Shown here in pieces: positions 8,409 to 17,782 of a stretch of DNA of 64,000 nt (positions are counted from its first letter, which is position 1; every line of letters starts with the position of its first letter). The notes under the pieces are model-generated. The model did not search any database, was not told where the DNA came from, and saw only the letters and a program-made list of their open reading frames with translations. The position numbers and the translations under genes were made by a program. This DNA is from Xanthomonas sp. AM6 (GTDB lineage Bacteria; Pseudomonadota; Gammaproteobacteria; Xanthomonadales; Xanthomonadaceae): positions 1,886,501 through 1,950,500 of the forward strand of contig NZ_CP106869.1 of assembly GCF_025665335.1 (NCBI RefSeq), read 5' to 3'.

Positions 8409-9536
8409 ATGAAGCTGCGACTGCTCACTCTTTCCCTCACTGCGGCGCTGCTCGCCTCCTGTGGCGGTTCCGGCGGCGGGGAGGGCGGCAAGCCCGCGGC
8501 GGCGGGCGAGGACCAGGTCCTCAACGTCTACAACTATTCGGACTACATCGCCGAGAACACCGTGCCGGCGTTCGAGCAGGCCAGCGGGGTCAAGGTCACC
8601 TACGACGTGTTCGACAGCGACGAGATGGTCGAGACCAAGCTGCTGGCCGGCGGCAGCGGCTACGACGTGGTGGTGCCGACGCTGAACTTCTTCGGCCGGC
8701 AGATCCAGGCCGGCGTGTTCCTGCCGCTGGACAAGAGCAAGATCCCGAACATCGCCAACCTGGATCCGGAGATCATGCAGCGCATCGCGCAGCAGGACCC
8801 GGGCAACAAGTACGGCATGCCGTACATGGTCGGCACCACCGGCATCGGCTACAACGTGGACAAGGTCAAGGCCGCGTTCGGCAGCACCGACGTCGCCAAC
8901 AGCTGGGACCTGGTGTTCAAGCCGGAGAACATCGCCAAGCTCAAGGACTGCGGCGTCACCATCCTCGACACGCCCTCGGACCTGATCCCGATCGCGCTGC
9001 ACTACCAGGGCGAGGACCCGCACACCACCGACAGCGCCAAGATCGAGAAGGCCGCGGCGCTGATCAAGAGCATCCGCCCGTACGTGCAGAACTTCCACTC
9101 CTCGCAGTACGTGACCTCGCTGGCCAACGGCAGCACCTGCCTGGCGGTGGGCTGGTCGGGCGACATCATCCAGGCGCGCGACCGCGCCGAGGAAGCCAAG
9201 AACGGCGTGCACGTGGCCTATTCGATTCCCAAGGAAGGCGCGCCGCAGTGGTTCGACATGCTGGCGATCCCGAAGGACGCCAAGCATCCGGAGAACGCCT
9301 ACAAGTTCATCAACTACCTGTTGACGCCGGAGGTGGCTGCGGCCAACAGCAACTTCATCCACTACGCCAATCCGGTGCCGAAGGCGACGCCGCTGGTGGA
9401 TGCGGCGATCCGCAATGACCCGACCATCTATCCGCCGCCGGACGTGGCCGCGAAGATGTTCACCTATTCGATCAACCCGCCCGAGGTGGACAAGCTGTAC
9501 ACCCGCCTGTGGACGGAGATCAAGACCGGCCGCTGA
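8409..9536 (+). CDS. potF: Polyamine ABC transporter substrate-binding lipoprotein (PotF/SpuD type), copy 1
   Basis: Periplasmic polyamine receptor of 375 residues. ATG 8409 follows a GGAGA site and gives a lipoprotein signal with lipobox LLASC (Cys about residue 18). The body follows PotF closely: YDVFDSDEMVETKLLAG, GSGYDVVVP, QDPGNKYGMPY, GTTGIGYN, AVGWSGD, EEAKNGVHVAYSIPKEG. Some positions expected in the binding pocket differ from classic PotF: YNYSDY instead of YNWSDY, VPTLNFF instead of VPS-SF, and PYMVGT instead of PY-WGT. The polyamine bound may therefore differ from that of its tandem partner. Confidence 0.9.
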   Translation: MKLRLLTLSLTAALLASCGGSGGGEGGKPAAAGEDQVLNVYNYSDYIAENTVPAFEQASGVKVTYDVFDSDEMVETKLLAGGSGYDVVVPTLNFFGRQIQAGVFLPLDKSKIPNIANLDPEIMQRIAQQDPGNKYGMPYMVGTTGIGYNVDKVKAAFGSTDVANSWDLVFKPENIAKLKDCGVTILDTPSDLIPIALHYQGEDPHTTDSAKIEKAAALIKSIRPYVQNFHSSQYVTSLANGSTCLAVGWSGDIIQARDRAEEAKNGVHVAYSIPKEGAPQWFDMLAIPKDAKHPENAYKFINYLLTPEVAAANSNFIHYANPVPKATPLVDAAIRNDPTIYPPPDVAAKMFTYSINPPEVDKLYTRLWTEIKTGR

Positions 9537-9698
9537 GCCGGTCGCGTCCGTGGTCCATGGCGCGGCGCGGCGGCGCGGCGCCTGCACGCAGTACGGCCGC
9601 GCCGCGCGCGGCCGCCAACGGGGAGGACCACCGGGATGCGCGCCACGTGCGGCGTCCCGCCAACCGCTGCCCGCCACGGGCGGCATGGGAGACGATTG

Positions 9699-10829
9699 AT
9701 GAAGCGGCGAGCGATAGCGGGGATGGTGGCGGTGCTGTGCCTGGCCGGTTGCGGCGGATCGGGCCAGGACAGCGGCGCGGCGGAAACGGCCGGCGCCGAC
9801 GATGCCAGGCAATTGAACGTCTACAACTGGTCGGACTACATCGCCGAGGGCACCGTGCCCGGTTTCGAGCGGCTCAGCGGCGTGCACGTCACCTACGACG
9901 TGTTCGACAGCAACGAGGTGCTGGAAGCCAAGCTGCTGGCTGGCGGCAGCGGCTACGACGTGGTGGTGCCGTCGCTGAGTTTCCTCGGCCGGCAGATCCA
10001 GGCCGGCGTGTTCCTGCCGCTGGACAAGAACAAGATTCCGAACCTGGCCAACCTGGATCCGGCGATGATGCAGCGCATCGCCCAGCAGGACCCGGGCAAC
10101 ACCTACGCGGTGCCGTACCTGTGGGGCACTACCGGCATCGGCTACAACGTCGACAGGATCCAGGCCGCGTTCGGCAGCACCGACGTGGTGAACAGCTGGG
10201 ACCTGGTGTTCAAGCCGGAGAACCTGGCCAAGCTCAAGGACTGCGGGGTGACCTTCCTGGATACCGCCTCGGAGATCGTGCCGACGGTGCTGCACTACCT
10301 GGGCGAGGACCCGAACAGCACCGACCCGAAGGTGATCGAGAAGGCGGCGGCCAAGCTCAGGGAGATCCGCCCCTACATCCAGAACTTCCATTCCTCGCAG
10401 TACATCGACGCGCTGGCCAAGGGCAGCACCTGCCTGGTGGTGGGCTGGTCGGGCGACATCCTGCAGGCGCGCGACCGTGCCGAGGAGGCCAAGAACGGCG
10501 TGCGCATCGCCTATTCGATCCCGAAGGAAGGCGCGCTGCAGTTCTTCGACATGCTGGCCATCCCCAAGGACGCCAAGCATCCGGAGAGCGCCTACCAGTT
10601 CATCAACTACCTGCTGACCCCGGAAGTGGCCGCGGCCAACACCAACTTCGTCAGCTATCCGAACGCGGTGCCCAAGTCGCTGCCGCTGATCGACGCGGCG
10701 ATCAGCGGCGACCGCACCATCTATCCGCCGGCGGAAGTGCAGGCCAAGCTGTTCGCGCTGGCGGTGATGCCGCCGGAAGTGGACCGCCAGTACACCAGGC
10801 TGTGGACCGAGCTGAAGACCGGGCGCTGA
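9699..10829 (+). CDS. potF: Polyamine ABC transporter substrate-binding lipoprotein (PotF type), copy 2
   Basis: Tandem paralogue of the preceding gene, 376 residues, about 160 bases downstream. The start MKRRAIAGM gives a lipoprotein signal with lipobox CLAGC. This copy keeps the classic pocket signature YNWSDYIAEGTVPGF, VPSLSFL, PYLWGT and VVGWSGD, so it is the better candidate for ordinary putrescine binding. The two are nearly colinear and clearly arose by duplication. Its ABC partners potG, potH and potI are 4.8 kb downstream, beyond a three-gene efflux system. Confidence 0.9.
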   Translation: MKRRAIAGMVAVLCLAGCGGSGQDSGAAETAGADDARQLNVYNWSDYIAEGTVPGFERLSGVHVTYDVFDSNEVLEAKLLAGGSGYDVVVPSLSFLGRQIQAGVFLPLDKNKIPNLANLDPAMMQRIAQQDPGNTYAVPYLWGTTGIGYNVDRIQAAFGSTDVVNSWDLVFKPENLAKLKDCGVTFLDTASEIVPTVLHYLGEDPNSTDPKVIEKAAAKLREIRPYIQNFHSSQYIDALAKGSTCLVVGWSGDILQARDRAEEAKNGVRIAYSIPKEGALQFFDMLAIPKDAKHPESAYQFINYLLTPEVAAANTNFVSYPNAVPKSLPLIDAAISGDRTIYPPAEVQAKLFALAVMPPEVDRQYTRLWTELKTGR

Positions 10830-10857
10830 GCGAAGGCGGGCCCATCGGAGCCATGAT

Positions 10858-11027
10858 CCCCCTCTCCCCGCGGGAGAGGGGGAGGAGTGAGGGTACGGCG
10901 GTGCCGGGAAGTTGAAGGCTGGGATCGAGCGCTGTCGTCATCCCACAGCTTCGCAACGCCCGATCGCGTGCGTGTTGCCCGTACCCTCATCCGCCCTGCG
11001 GGCACCTTGTCCCGAGGGGAGAAGGAG
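10858..11027. repeat. Hairpin-forming intergenic repeat (CCCTCTCCC type) downstream of potF
   Basis: The 430-base gap after potF contains a perfect stem CCCCCTCTCCC-cgc-GGGAGAGGGGG (10858-10882). After it comes GAGTGAGGGTAC, whose inverted partner GTACCCTCAT recurs at about 10979, followed by a second GC-rich arm ending near 11027. This is the composite repeat seen between genes in many xanthomonads. It can fold and may end the potF transcript. The remainder up to 11259 holds no convincing gene. Confidence 0.6.
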
Positions 11028-11259
11028 AGGCGTGGGTCGCTGCCACAGGCAGGGGTGACGCGTCCGGGCGAGCAGGACGACGTGCCGGCGCACTGAATGC
11101 CGCCATCGGCGCATTCACACAATCTGGACTCGCCGGTACAGATACTTGCGCAGTCCGTACGCCACCGTCTGGTGGAGGGGCCGGCTGGTGCGGTGCACGG
11201 CCATGCCCCTGCCAGGCAGCTGCGCCGACGGTCCCCACTCCTTCCCCAGGATCCGCGAC

Positions 11260-12465
11260 TTGAGCACCCACGACCCAGATCCCACGCAGACGCAACGGCA
11301 GGCGGCTTCGGACGACGGCGGCCGGGCCACACCGCCCCAGGACGACGGCAAGCAGCCCGACAAGCCGTCGCCGCTGAAGAATCCCAAGGTCAAATGGACG
11401 CTGCTGCTGATCGGCCTGGCGGTCGCGATCGGCCTGGTGGTGTGGCTGATCTATTACCTGACCACCGGCCGCTACCTGCAGGAAACCAACAACGCCTACC
11501 TGCAGGCCGATTCGGTGGCGGTGGCGCCGCGGGTCAACGGCTACGTGACCGCGGTGTTCGTCGGCGACAACCAGACGGTGAAGGCCGGGCAGCCGCTGCT
11601 GCAGATCGACGAGCGCACCTACCGCGCCACCCAGCAGCAGGCGCAGGCCGTGGTCGCGGTGCGCCAGGCCGACATCGCCGCCGCCGAGGCCGGGCTGCAG
11701 GCGCAGCGCGCGACGCTGCTGCAGGCGCGCACCCAGGTCGCCGCGGCCGCGGCCAGCCTGCGCTTCGCCCAGGCCGAGGCCAAGCGCTTCGCGCCGCTGG
11801 CCGCGTCCGGCGCCGATACCCACGAGCACTACGAGAGCATCGTCCACGACCGCGATCGCGCCCAGGCCCAGTACGACGCGGCCAAGGCGCAGGTCGCCGC
11901 CGCCGAGAGCCAGGTGCAGGGCGCGAGCGCGCAGCTCGACCAGGCCCGTGCCGGGCTGCAGCAGGCGCAGGCCGACGCCGACCAGGCGCAGGTGGCGGTG
12001 GAGGACACCCGGCTCACCGCGCGCATCGATGGCCGCATCGGCGACAAGACCGTGCAGGTCGGCCAGTTCGTCGCCGCCGGCACGCGGCTGATGAGCGTGG
12101 TGCCGGTGGATGCGCTGTACCTGAGCGCCAACTTCAAGGAAACCCAGGTCGGGCTGATGCGGCCCGGGCAGCCGGCGCGGATCGAGGTCGATGCGCTGTC
12201 CGGGGTCGAGCTGGACGGCGTGGTCGAGAGCATCGCCCCGGGCACCGGTTCGCAGTTCGCGCTGCTGCCGCCGGAGAACGCCACCGGCAACTTCACCAAG
12301 GTCGTGCAGCGGGTGCCGGTGCGGATCCGGCTCAAGGCCGGCGCCGAGGCGCGCAAGGTGCTGGTGCCGGGCATGTCGGTGACGGTCACGGTGGACACGC
12401 GCGGGGCCAAGGACGCCAAGGACCGGGTCGAGGAGGAAGGCGAGCAGGGCGGGGCCAAGCCGTGA
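11260..12465 (+). CDS. emrA: Membrane fusion protein of an EmrAB-type multidrug efflux system
   Basis: HlyD-family periplasmic adaptor of about 401 residues that would link the EmrB pump to the outer-membrane factor. I chose TTG 11260, eight bases after AGGA, giving a start like MSTHDPDPTQTQ; the frame is open back to 11146 with no RBS or similarity there. A single membrane anchor (LLLIGLAVAIGLVVWLIYYL) is followed by ETNNAYLQADSVAVAPRVNGYV, the biotinyl-lipoyl half, a long coiled coil rich in Ala and Gln, and a beta-barrel part with LYLSANFKETQ. It overlaps emrB at GTGA. Confidence 0.87.
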   Translation: MSTHDPDPTQTQRQAASDDGGRATPPQDDGKQPDKPSPLKNPKVKWTLLLIGLAVAIGLVVWLIYYLTTGRYLQETNNAYLQADSVAVAPRVNGYVTAVFVGDNQTVKAGQPLLQIDERTYRATQQQAQAVVAVRQADIAAAEAGLQAQRATLLQARTQVAAAAASLRFAQAEAKRFAPLAASGADTHEHYESIVHDRDRAQAQYDAAKAQVAAAESQVQGASAQLDQARAGLQQAQADADQAQVAVEDTRLTARIDGRIGDKTVQVGQFVAAGTRLMSVVPVDALYLSANFKETQVGLMRPGQPARIEVDALSGVELDGVVESIAPGTGSQFALLPPENATGNFTKVVQRVPVRIRLKAGAEARKVLVPGMSVTVTVDTRGAKDAKDRVEEEGEQGGAKP

Positions 12466-14045
12466 GCGAGGCGGCCGCTGCCCCGGCGGCGGGCGCAGGC
12501 GTACAGCAGAAGGCCGACACCGGCGCCTGGCTGGCGGTGGCTGCCGGCACCATCGGCTCGTTCATGGCGACGCTGGACATCTCCATCGTCAACGCCGCGC
12601 TGCCGACCATCCAGGGCGAGGTCGGCGCCAGCGGCACCGAGGGCACCTGGATCTCCACCGCCTACCTGGTCGCCGAGATCGTGATGATCCCGCTGACCGG
12701 CTGGTTCGTGCGCACCCTGGGGCTGCGCAACTTCCTGCTGATCTGCGCGCTGCTGTTCACCTTCTTCTCGGTGCTGTGCGGGCTGTCCGACAGCCTGACC
12801 ATGATGATCCTGGGCCGCGTCGGCCAGGGCTTCGCCGGCGGCGCGCTGATCCCCACCGCGCTGACCATCGTCGCCACCCGCCTGCCGCCGGCACAGCAGA
12901 CCCTGGGCACGGCGCTGTTCGGCATGACCGTGATCCTGGGGCCGGTGATCGGGCCGCTGCTCGGCGGCTGGCTGACCGAGAACGTCAGCTGGCACTACGC
13001 GTTCTTCCTCAACGTGCCGGTCTGCGCCGGGCTGGTGGCGCTGCTGCTGCTGGGCCTGCCGCACGAGCGCATGAACCTGCGCGGGCTGCTCGACGCCGAC
13101 TGGCTCGGCATCTTCGGCCTCGCCGCCGGGCTCGGCGCGCTGACCGTGGTGCTGGAGGAAGGCCAGCGCGAACGCTGGTTCGAATCCTCGGAGATCGTGC
13201 TGCTGAGCGTGGTGTCGCTGGTCGGCTTCGTCGCCCTGGGCGCCTCGCAGTTCTTCAGCCGGCAGCCGGTGATCCGCCTGTCGATCCTGCGCCAGCGCAG
13301 TTTCAGCGCGGTGTTCGTGATGGTGATGGCGGTGGGCATGATCCTGTTCGGGGTCATGTACATGATCCCGCAGTTCCTGGCCACGATCTCCGGCTACAAC
13401 ACCGAGCAGTCCGGCTACGTGGTGCTGCTGTCCGGCGTGCCCACCGTGCTGCTGATGCCGTTGATGCCGAAGATGCTGACCAGCGTGGACGTGCGCATCC
13501 TGGTGATCGGCGGGCTGAGCTGCTTCGCCGTCGCCTGCTTCGTCAACATGAACCTCAGCGCCGATTCGGTCGGCATGCATTTCGTGGCCGGCCAGCTGCT
13601 GCAGGGCTGCGGCCTGGCGCTGGCGATGATGTCGCTGAACCAGGCGGCGATCTCGTCGGTGCCGGCGGACCTGGCCGGCGACGCCTCCGGGCTGTTCAAC
13701 GCCGCGCGCAACATGGGCGGCTCGATCGGCCTGGCGCTGATCTCCACCTTCCAGGAGCGGCGCATGGTGCTGCACACGCAGATGATCGGCAGCAACACCA
13801 GCGCCAATTCGCCGCTGGCGCAGGACTACCTGCATGGCCTGGCCGCGCAGCTGCAGTCCAGCGCCGGCGCCGGCGCGGCGATGCAGTCGGTGGCGCAGCT
13901 GGCGCGGCTGGTGCAGCAGCAGGCGCTGGTGATGACCTACAACGACCTGTTCTGGATCTTCGGGGTGATCGTGGTGTGCACGATCCCGCTGGCGTTCCTG
14001 CTCAAACCGCTGCCCAAGGGCGGCGCTCCGCTCGCGATGCATTGA
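12462..14045 (+). CDS. emrB: DHA2-family drug:H+ antiporter (EmrB type)
   Basis: Inner-membrane MFS exporter of 527 residues with about 14 hydrophobic segments. GTG 12462 overlaps the emrA stop, so the two are translationally coupled. Signatures are FMATLDISIVNAALPTIQ with the helix-1 Asp, GRVGQGFAGGALIPTALTI, GMTVILGPVIGPLLGGWLTE (motif C) and NAARNMGGSIGLAL. The long loop before the last helix (TSANSPLAQDYLHGL) is usual for EmrB. With emrA and the outer-membrane gene that follows it forms a complete tripartite drug exporter. The substrate is unknown; export of a polyamine or toxic amine is only a context-based idea. Confidence 0.9.
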   Translation: MSEAAAAPAAGAGVQQKADTGAWLAVAAGTIGSFMATLDISIVNAALPTIQGEVGASGTEGTWISTAYLVAEIVMIPLTGWFVRTLGLRNFLLICALLFTFFSVLCGLSDSLTMMILGRVGQGFAGGALIPTALTIVATRLPPAQQTLGTALFGMTVILGPVIGPLLGGWLTENVSWHYAFFLNVPVCAGLVALLLLGLPHERMNLRGLLDADWLGIFGLAAGLGALTVVLEEGQRERWFESSEIVLLSVVSLVGFVALGASQFFSRQPVIRLSILRQRSFSAVFVMVMAVGMILFGVMYMIPQFLATISGYNTEQSGYVVLLSGVPTVLLMPLMPKMLTSVDVRILVIGGLSCFAVACFVNMNLSADSVGMHFVAGQLLQGCGLALAMMSLNQAAISSVPADLAGDASGLFNAARNMGGSIGLALISTFQERRMVLHTQMIGSNTSANSPLAQDYLHGLAAQLQSSAGAGAAMQSVAQLARLVQQQALVMTYNDLFWIFGVIVVCTIPLAFLLKPLPKGGAPLAMH

Positions 14046-14052
14046 GGATTCC

Positions 14053-15543
14053 ATGGCCCAGCGCTTTTCCCGCGTTCTCGTTCCCGCCGCGCTGCCGCTG
14101 CTGTTGTCGGCCTGCGTGCTCGGCCCGGACTACGTGAAGCCGCCGCCGGTGGCCGAGGCGGCGCAGGCGCAGCCGCGGCTGCACCGCGCCGATGCGGACG
14201 CCGCGGCCGCCGGCGTGGTGCCGGCGCCGCCGCCGCAGCGCTGGTGGGAGGCGTTGCAGGACCCGCAGTTGAACAGCCTGGTCGAGCAGGCGCTGCACAA
14301 CAGTCCGAACCTGCGCGCGGCGCAGGCCAGGCTGCGCGCCTCGCGCGCGCTGGTGCGGCAGCGCCATGCCGAACAGCTGCCCAGCGTCGGCGCCAATGCC
14401 GCCTACCTCAATGCCAGGGCGCCGGACGCGCTGGCCGACGGCCTGGGCTCCATCGCCGCCGGCGCCGGCCAGCAGTTGGCGATCGATCCGCGCGCGGAGT
14501 TGTACAGCGTCGGCTTCGACGCCAGCTGGGAACTGGATTTCTTCGGCCGCCGCCGCCGCGCCAGCGAAGGCGCGCTGGCCGACGCGCAGGCCGACGAGGC
14601 CGAGCTGGCCGACACCCAGGTGCAGCTCGCCGCCGAAGTGGGCCAGGCCTACCTGGGCTACCGCGGCACCCGCGAGCGCATCGCCATCGCCCAGCGCAAC
14701 CTGGAGGCGGCGCGGCGGACCCTGCAGCTGACCCGGCAGCGCCGCGAGCGCGGCGCCGACGCCGACCTGCAGGTGGAGCGCGCCCAGGCACAGCTGCAGC
14801 AGCAGGAGGCGGTGTTGCCGGACCTGCAGGCGCAGGCGAAGGAAGCGCTGGACCAGCTGGCGCTGATGATCGGCCGCGAGCCGGGCGCGCTCGACGCCAC
14901 GCTGGCCGCGGACCGGCCGCTGCCGACGCTGCCGGCGGTGGTGCCGGTGGACGATGCCGGATCGCTGATCCGCCGCCGCCCGGACGTGCGCCGCGCCGAA
15001 CGCCAGCTGGCCTCGTCGTCGGCGCAGATCGGGCAGGCGCTGAGCGCGTATTTCCCGCAGGTGACCCTGCTCGGCAACATCGGCATGGCCGCGACCTCGC
15101 CGGGCGACCTCGGCAGCGATGCGGTCAACAGCGTGGTGGCGCCGTTCCTGCGCTGGTCGATCTTCGATTTCGGCGCGACCAGGGCCAAGGTCGAACAGGC
15201 CCGCGCCGGCAACGAGGCGCGCCTGGCCGCCTACGAAGGCACCGTGCTGGCGGCGCTGCAGGACGCCAACAGCGCGCTGGCGCGGTTCGGCGCCGCGCGC
15301 CAGCAGGCGCTGGCCGCGGCCAAGGCCGAAGCCTCGGCGGACCGTTCCGCGGCGTTGTTGCAACAGCGTTACGCCGCCGGCGCCTCGTCGCTGATCGATG
15401 CGCTGGACGTGCAGCGCCAGCAGGCCTCGGCGCAGGACAGCGCGGTGCAGGCGCGCATCCAGGTGCTGCTGCGCTACGTGGCGCTGCAGAAGAGCCTGGG
15501 CCTGGGCTGGGCGCCGCCGCCGCCGCCGGCACAGGCGCAATAA
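14053..15543 (+). CDS. Outer-membrane efflux lipoprotein (NodT/OprM family)
   Basis: TolC-type outer-membrane channel subunit of 496 residues starting 8 bases after emrB. It has a lipoprotein signal with lipobox LLSAC (Cys about residue 22), then VLGPDYVKPP, the usual mature start in this family. Two repeated OEP domains follow: SPNLRAAQARLRASRAL with FDASWELDFFGRRRR, and RRPDVRRAERQLASSSAQIG with FLRWSIFDFGATRAK. It completes the emrAB system. Confidence 0.9.
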   Translation: MAQRFSRVLVPAALPLLLSACVLGPDYVKPPPVAEAAQAQPRLHRADADAAAAGVVPAPPPQRWWEALQDPQLNSLVEQALHNSPNLRAAQARLRASRALVRQRHAEQLPSVGANAAYLNARAPDALADGLGSIAAGAGQQLAIDPRAELYSVGFDASWELDFFGRRRRASEGALADAQADEAELADTQVQLAAEVGQAYLGYRGTRERIAIAQRNLEAARRTLQLTRQRRERGADADLQVERAQAQLQQQEAVLPDLQAQAKEALDQLALMIGREPGALDATLAADRPLPTLPAVVPVDDAGSLIRRRPDVRRAERQLASSSAQIGQALSAYFPQVTLLGNIGMAATSPGDLGSDAVNSVVAPFLRWSIFDFGATRAKVEQARAGNEARLAAYEGTVLAALQDANSALARFGAARQQALAAAKAEASADRSAALLQQRYAAGASSLIDALDVQRQQASAQDSAVQARIQVLLRYVALQKSLGLGWAPPPPPAQAQ

Positions 15544-15659
15544 AAACGCCTGCGCCGCGGTATCGCCGATGCGGCGGCCGCGGCTACACTGGGGTCGGCC
15601 ACGCGGCGCCCGGCACGATCGGCGAGCGCGCATGCGCGGGTCTTCCACGGGAGCGACAG

Positions 15660-16820
15660 ATGGCGTTGAGCGAAGCGAGATCCGACCTTCCGCCGGCGGC
15701 GATTGCGGCCGCCGCGGCGCCGCCGGCCAAGGGCAGCGGTTACCTGTCCATCGCCGGCCTGCGCAAGGAATTCGACGGCTTCGTCGCGCTGGACGACGTC
15801 GACCTGGACATCCGCAAGGGCGAGATCTTCGCGCTGCTCGGCGGCTCGGGCAGCGGCAAGTCCACGCTGCTGCGCTGCCTGGGCGGGTTCGAGCAGCCCA
15901 GCCGCGGCCGCATCGTGCTCGACGGCCAGCCGCTGGACGGCCTGCCGCCGTACGAGCGCCCGCTCAACATGATGTTCCAGTCCTACGCGCTGTTCCCGCA
16001 CATGACGGTGGAGCAGAACATCGCCTTCGGGCTGAAGCAGGACGGACTGTCGCGCGATGCCATCGCCAGGCGCGTGGGCGAGATGCTGGACCTGGTGCAG
16101 CTGGGCAAGCTCGGCAAGCGCAAGCCGCACCAGCTCTCCGGCGGCCAGCAGCAGCGCGTGGCGCTGGCGCGTTCGCTGGCCAAGGGGCCGAAACTGCTGC
16201 TGCTGGACGAACCGATGGGCGCGCTGGACAAGAAGCTGCGTTCGCAGATGCAGCTGGAACTGGTCAACATCATCGAGACCTCCGGGGTGACCTGCGTGAT
16301 GGTCACCCACGACCAGGAGGAGGCGATGACCATGGCCACCCGCATCGCGCTGATGGACGCCGGCTGGATCCAGCAGGTCGGCACCCCGGACGAGATCTAC
16401 GAGCAGCCGGCCAACCGCTTCGCCGCCGAGTTCATCGGTTCGGTGAACCTGATCGACGCGGTCATCGACGAGGACCTGCCGGACTACGTGACCCTGCGCA
16501 CCGGCGCGTTCGCCGACAGCATCTACGTCGGCCACGGCATCACCGGCATCACCGGGCAGCCGGTGTCCTTCGCGGTGCGCCCGGAAAAGCTGGGCATCGG
16601 CAAGGACGCGCCGGCGCAGCCCTACAACAAGGCGCAGGGCACGATCGAGGACATCGCCTACTTCGGCAGCCACTCGGTCTACCACGTGCGCCTGCCCAGC
16701 GGCTTCAAGCTGATGGCCAACTTCGCCAACCAGCAGCGTTGGGCCAGCGACAACCTGACCTGGGGCGATGCGGTGTGGGTGTGGTGGGCCGACAACGACG
16801 GCGTGGTGCTGACCGCATGA
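15660..16820 (+). CDS. potG: Polyamine ABC transporter ATP-binding protein
   Basis: Cytoplasmic ATPase of the putrescine importer, 386 residues. Motifs: Walker A LLGGSGSGKSTLL, Q-loop FQSYALFPHMT, signature LSGGQQQRVALARSLA, Walker B LLLLDEPMGALD, and H-loop VMVTHDQEEAMT, followed by the C-terminal TOBE domain (VSFAVRPEKL). It has a Pot-type N-terminal extension before YLSIAGLRKEFDGF. ATG 15660 is preceded by GGGAGCGACAG. A TACACT element near 15583-15588 could be its own promoter -10, as the efflux genes separate it from potF. It overlaps potH at ATGA. Confidence 0.92.
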   Translation: MALSEARSDLPPAAIAAAAAPPAKGSGYLSIAGLRKEFDGFVALDDVDLDIRKGEIFALLGGSGSGKSTLLRCLGGFEQPSRGRIVLDGQPLDGLPPYERPLNMMFQSYALFPHMTVEQNIAFGLKQDGLSRDAIARRVGEMLDLVQLGKLGKRKPHQLSGGQQQRVALARSLAKGPKLLLLDEPMGALDKKLRSQMQLELVNIIETSGVTCVMVTHDQEEAMTMATRIALMDAGWIQQVGTPDEIYEQPANRFAAEFIGSVNLIDAVIDEDLPDYVTLRTGAFADSIYVGHGITGITGQPVSFAVRPEKLGIGKDAPAQPYNKAQGTIEDIAYFGSHSVYHVRLPSGFKLMANFANQQRWASDNLTWGDAVWVWWADNDGVVLTA

Positions 16821-17782
16821 GCGCGCCCGCCGCCCCGGCCGTGCCTGCCGCGCCGTCCGCGCCGCCGCGGCGTTCGCTGCTGCAGCGCCTGCGGCGCCTG
16901 CCCGGCGCGCGCTGGGCGGTGATCGCCGCGCCGTACCTGTGGCTGCTGCTGTTCTTCGCGATCCCGTTCCTGATCGTGCTGCGCATCTCCTTCGCCGAGC
17001 AGGCGATCAGCAGCCCGCCTTACAGCGCGCTGCTGGACTACCGCGACGGCGTGCTGACGCTGAAGTTCACCCTGCAGAACTACCTGGCGCTGTTCCGCGA
17101 CAGCCAGTACATCGCCGCCTACTGGGGCTCGATCAAGATCGCCGGGATCTCCACCGCGCTGACCCTGCTGATCGGCTACCCGATGGCCTACGTGATCGCG
17201 CGCATGTCGCCGGCGTCGCGCAACATCGCGATGATGCTGGTGGTGCTGCCGTCGTGGACCTCGTTCCTGATCCGGGTCTACGCCTGGATCGGCATCCTCG
17301 ACAGCAACGGCGTGCTCAACCGCACGCTGCTGGCGCTGGGGCTGATCGATGCGCCGCTGCGGATCCTGTACACGCCGATCGCCGCCTACATCGGCATCGT
17401 CTACTGCTATCTGCCGTTCATGGTGCTGCCGCTGTACGCGACCCTGGTCAAGCTGGATCACCGCCTGCTCGAGGCCGCCTACGACCTGGGCGCGCGGCCG
17501 TGGAAAGCCTTCCTCACCATCACCTTGCCGATGTCGCGCGCCGGCATCGTCGCCGGCTGCATGCTGGTGATGATCCCGGCGGTGGGCGAGTTCGTGATCC
17601 CGGAGATGCTCGGCGGGCCGGACACGCTGATGATCGGCCGGGTGCTGTGGGGCGAGTTCTTCAACAACCGCGACTGGCCGGCGGCCTCGGCGGTGGCGAT
17701 CGCGATGCTGGCGCTGCTGATGCTGCCGATCCTGGTCTTCAACCGCTACCAGCAGCGCCAGCTCGAAGGTGGGCAGGCGTGA
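16817..17782 (+). CDS. potH: Polyamine ABC transporter permease (PotH type)
   Basis: Inner-membrane permease of 321 residues with a Pro/Ala-rich cytoplasmic N-terminus and about six helices. The BPD permease coupling motif EAAYDLGARPWKAFLTITLPMSRAG contacts PotG. The motif IPEMLGGPDTLMIG near the end is characteristic of PotH. It starts in the ATGA overlap with potG and ends in a GTGA overlap with potI, so the three are one translational unit. Confidence 0.92.
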   Translation: MSAPAAPAVPAAPSAPPRRSLLQRLRRLPGARWAVIAAPYLWLLLFFAIPFLIVLRISFAEQAISSPPYSALLDYRDGVLTLKFTLQNYLALFRDSQYIAAYWGSIKIAGISTALTLLIGYPMAYVIARMSPASRNIAMMLVVLPSWTSFLIRVYAWIGILDSNGVLNRTLLALGLIDAPLRILYTPIAAYIGIVYCYLPFMVLPLYATLVKLDHRLLEAAYDLGARPWKAFLTITLPMSRAGIVAGCMLVMIPAVGEFVIPEMLGGPDTLMIGRVLWGEFFNNRDWPAASAVAIAMLALLMLPILVFNRYQQRQLEGGQA

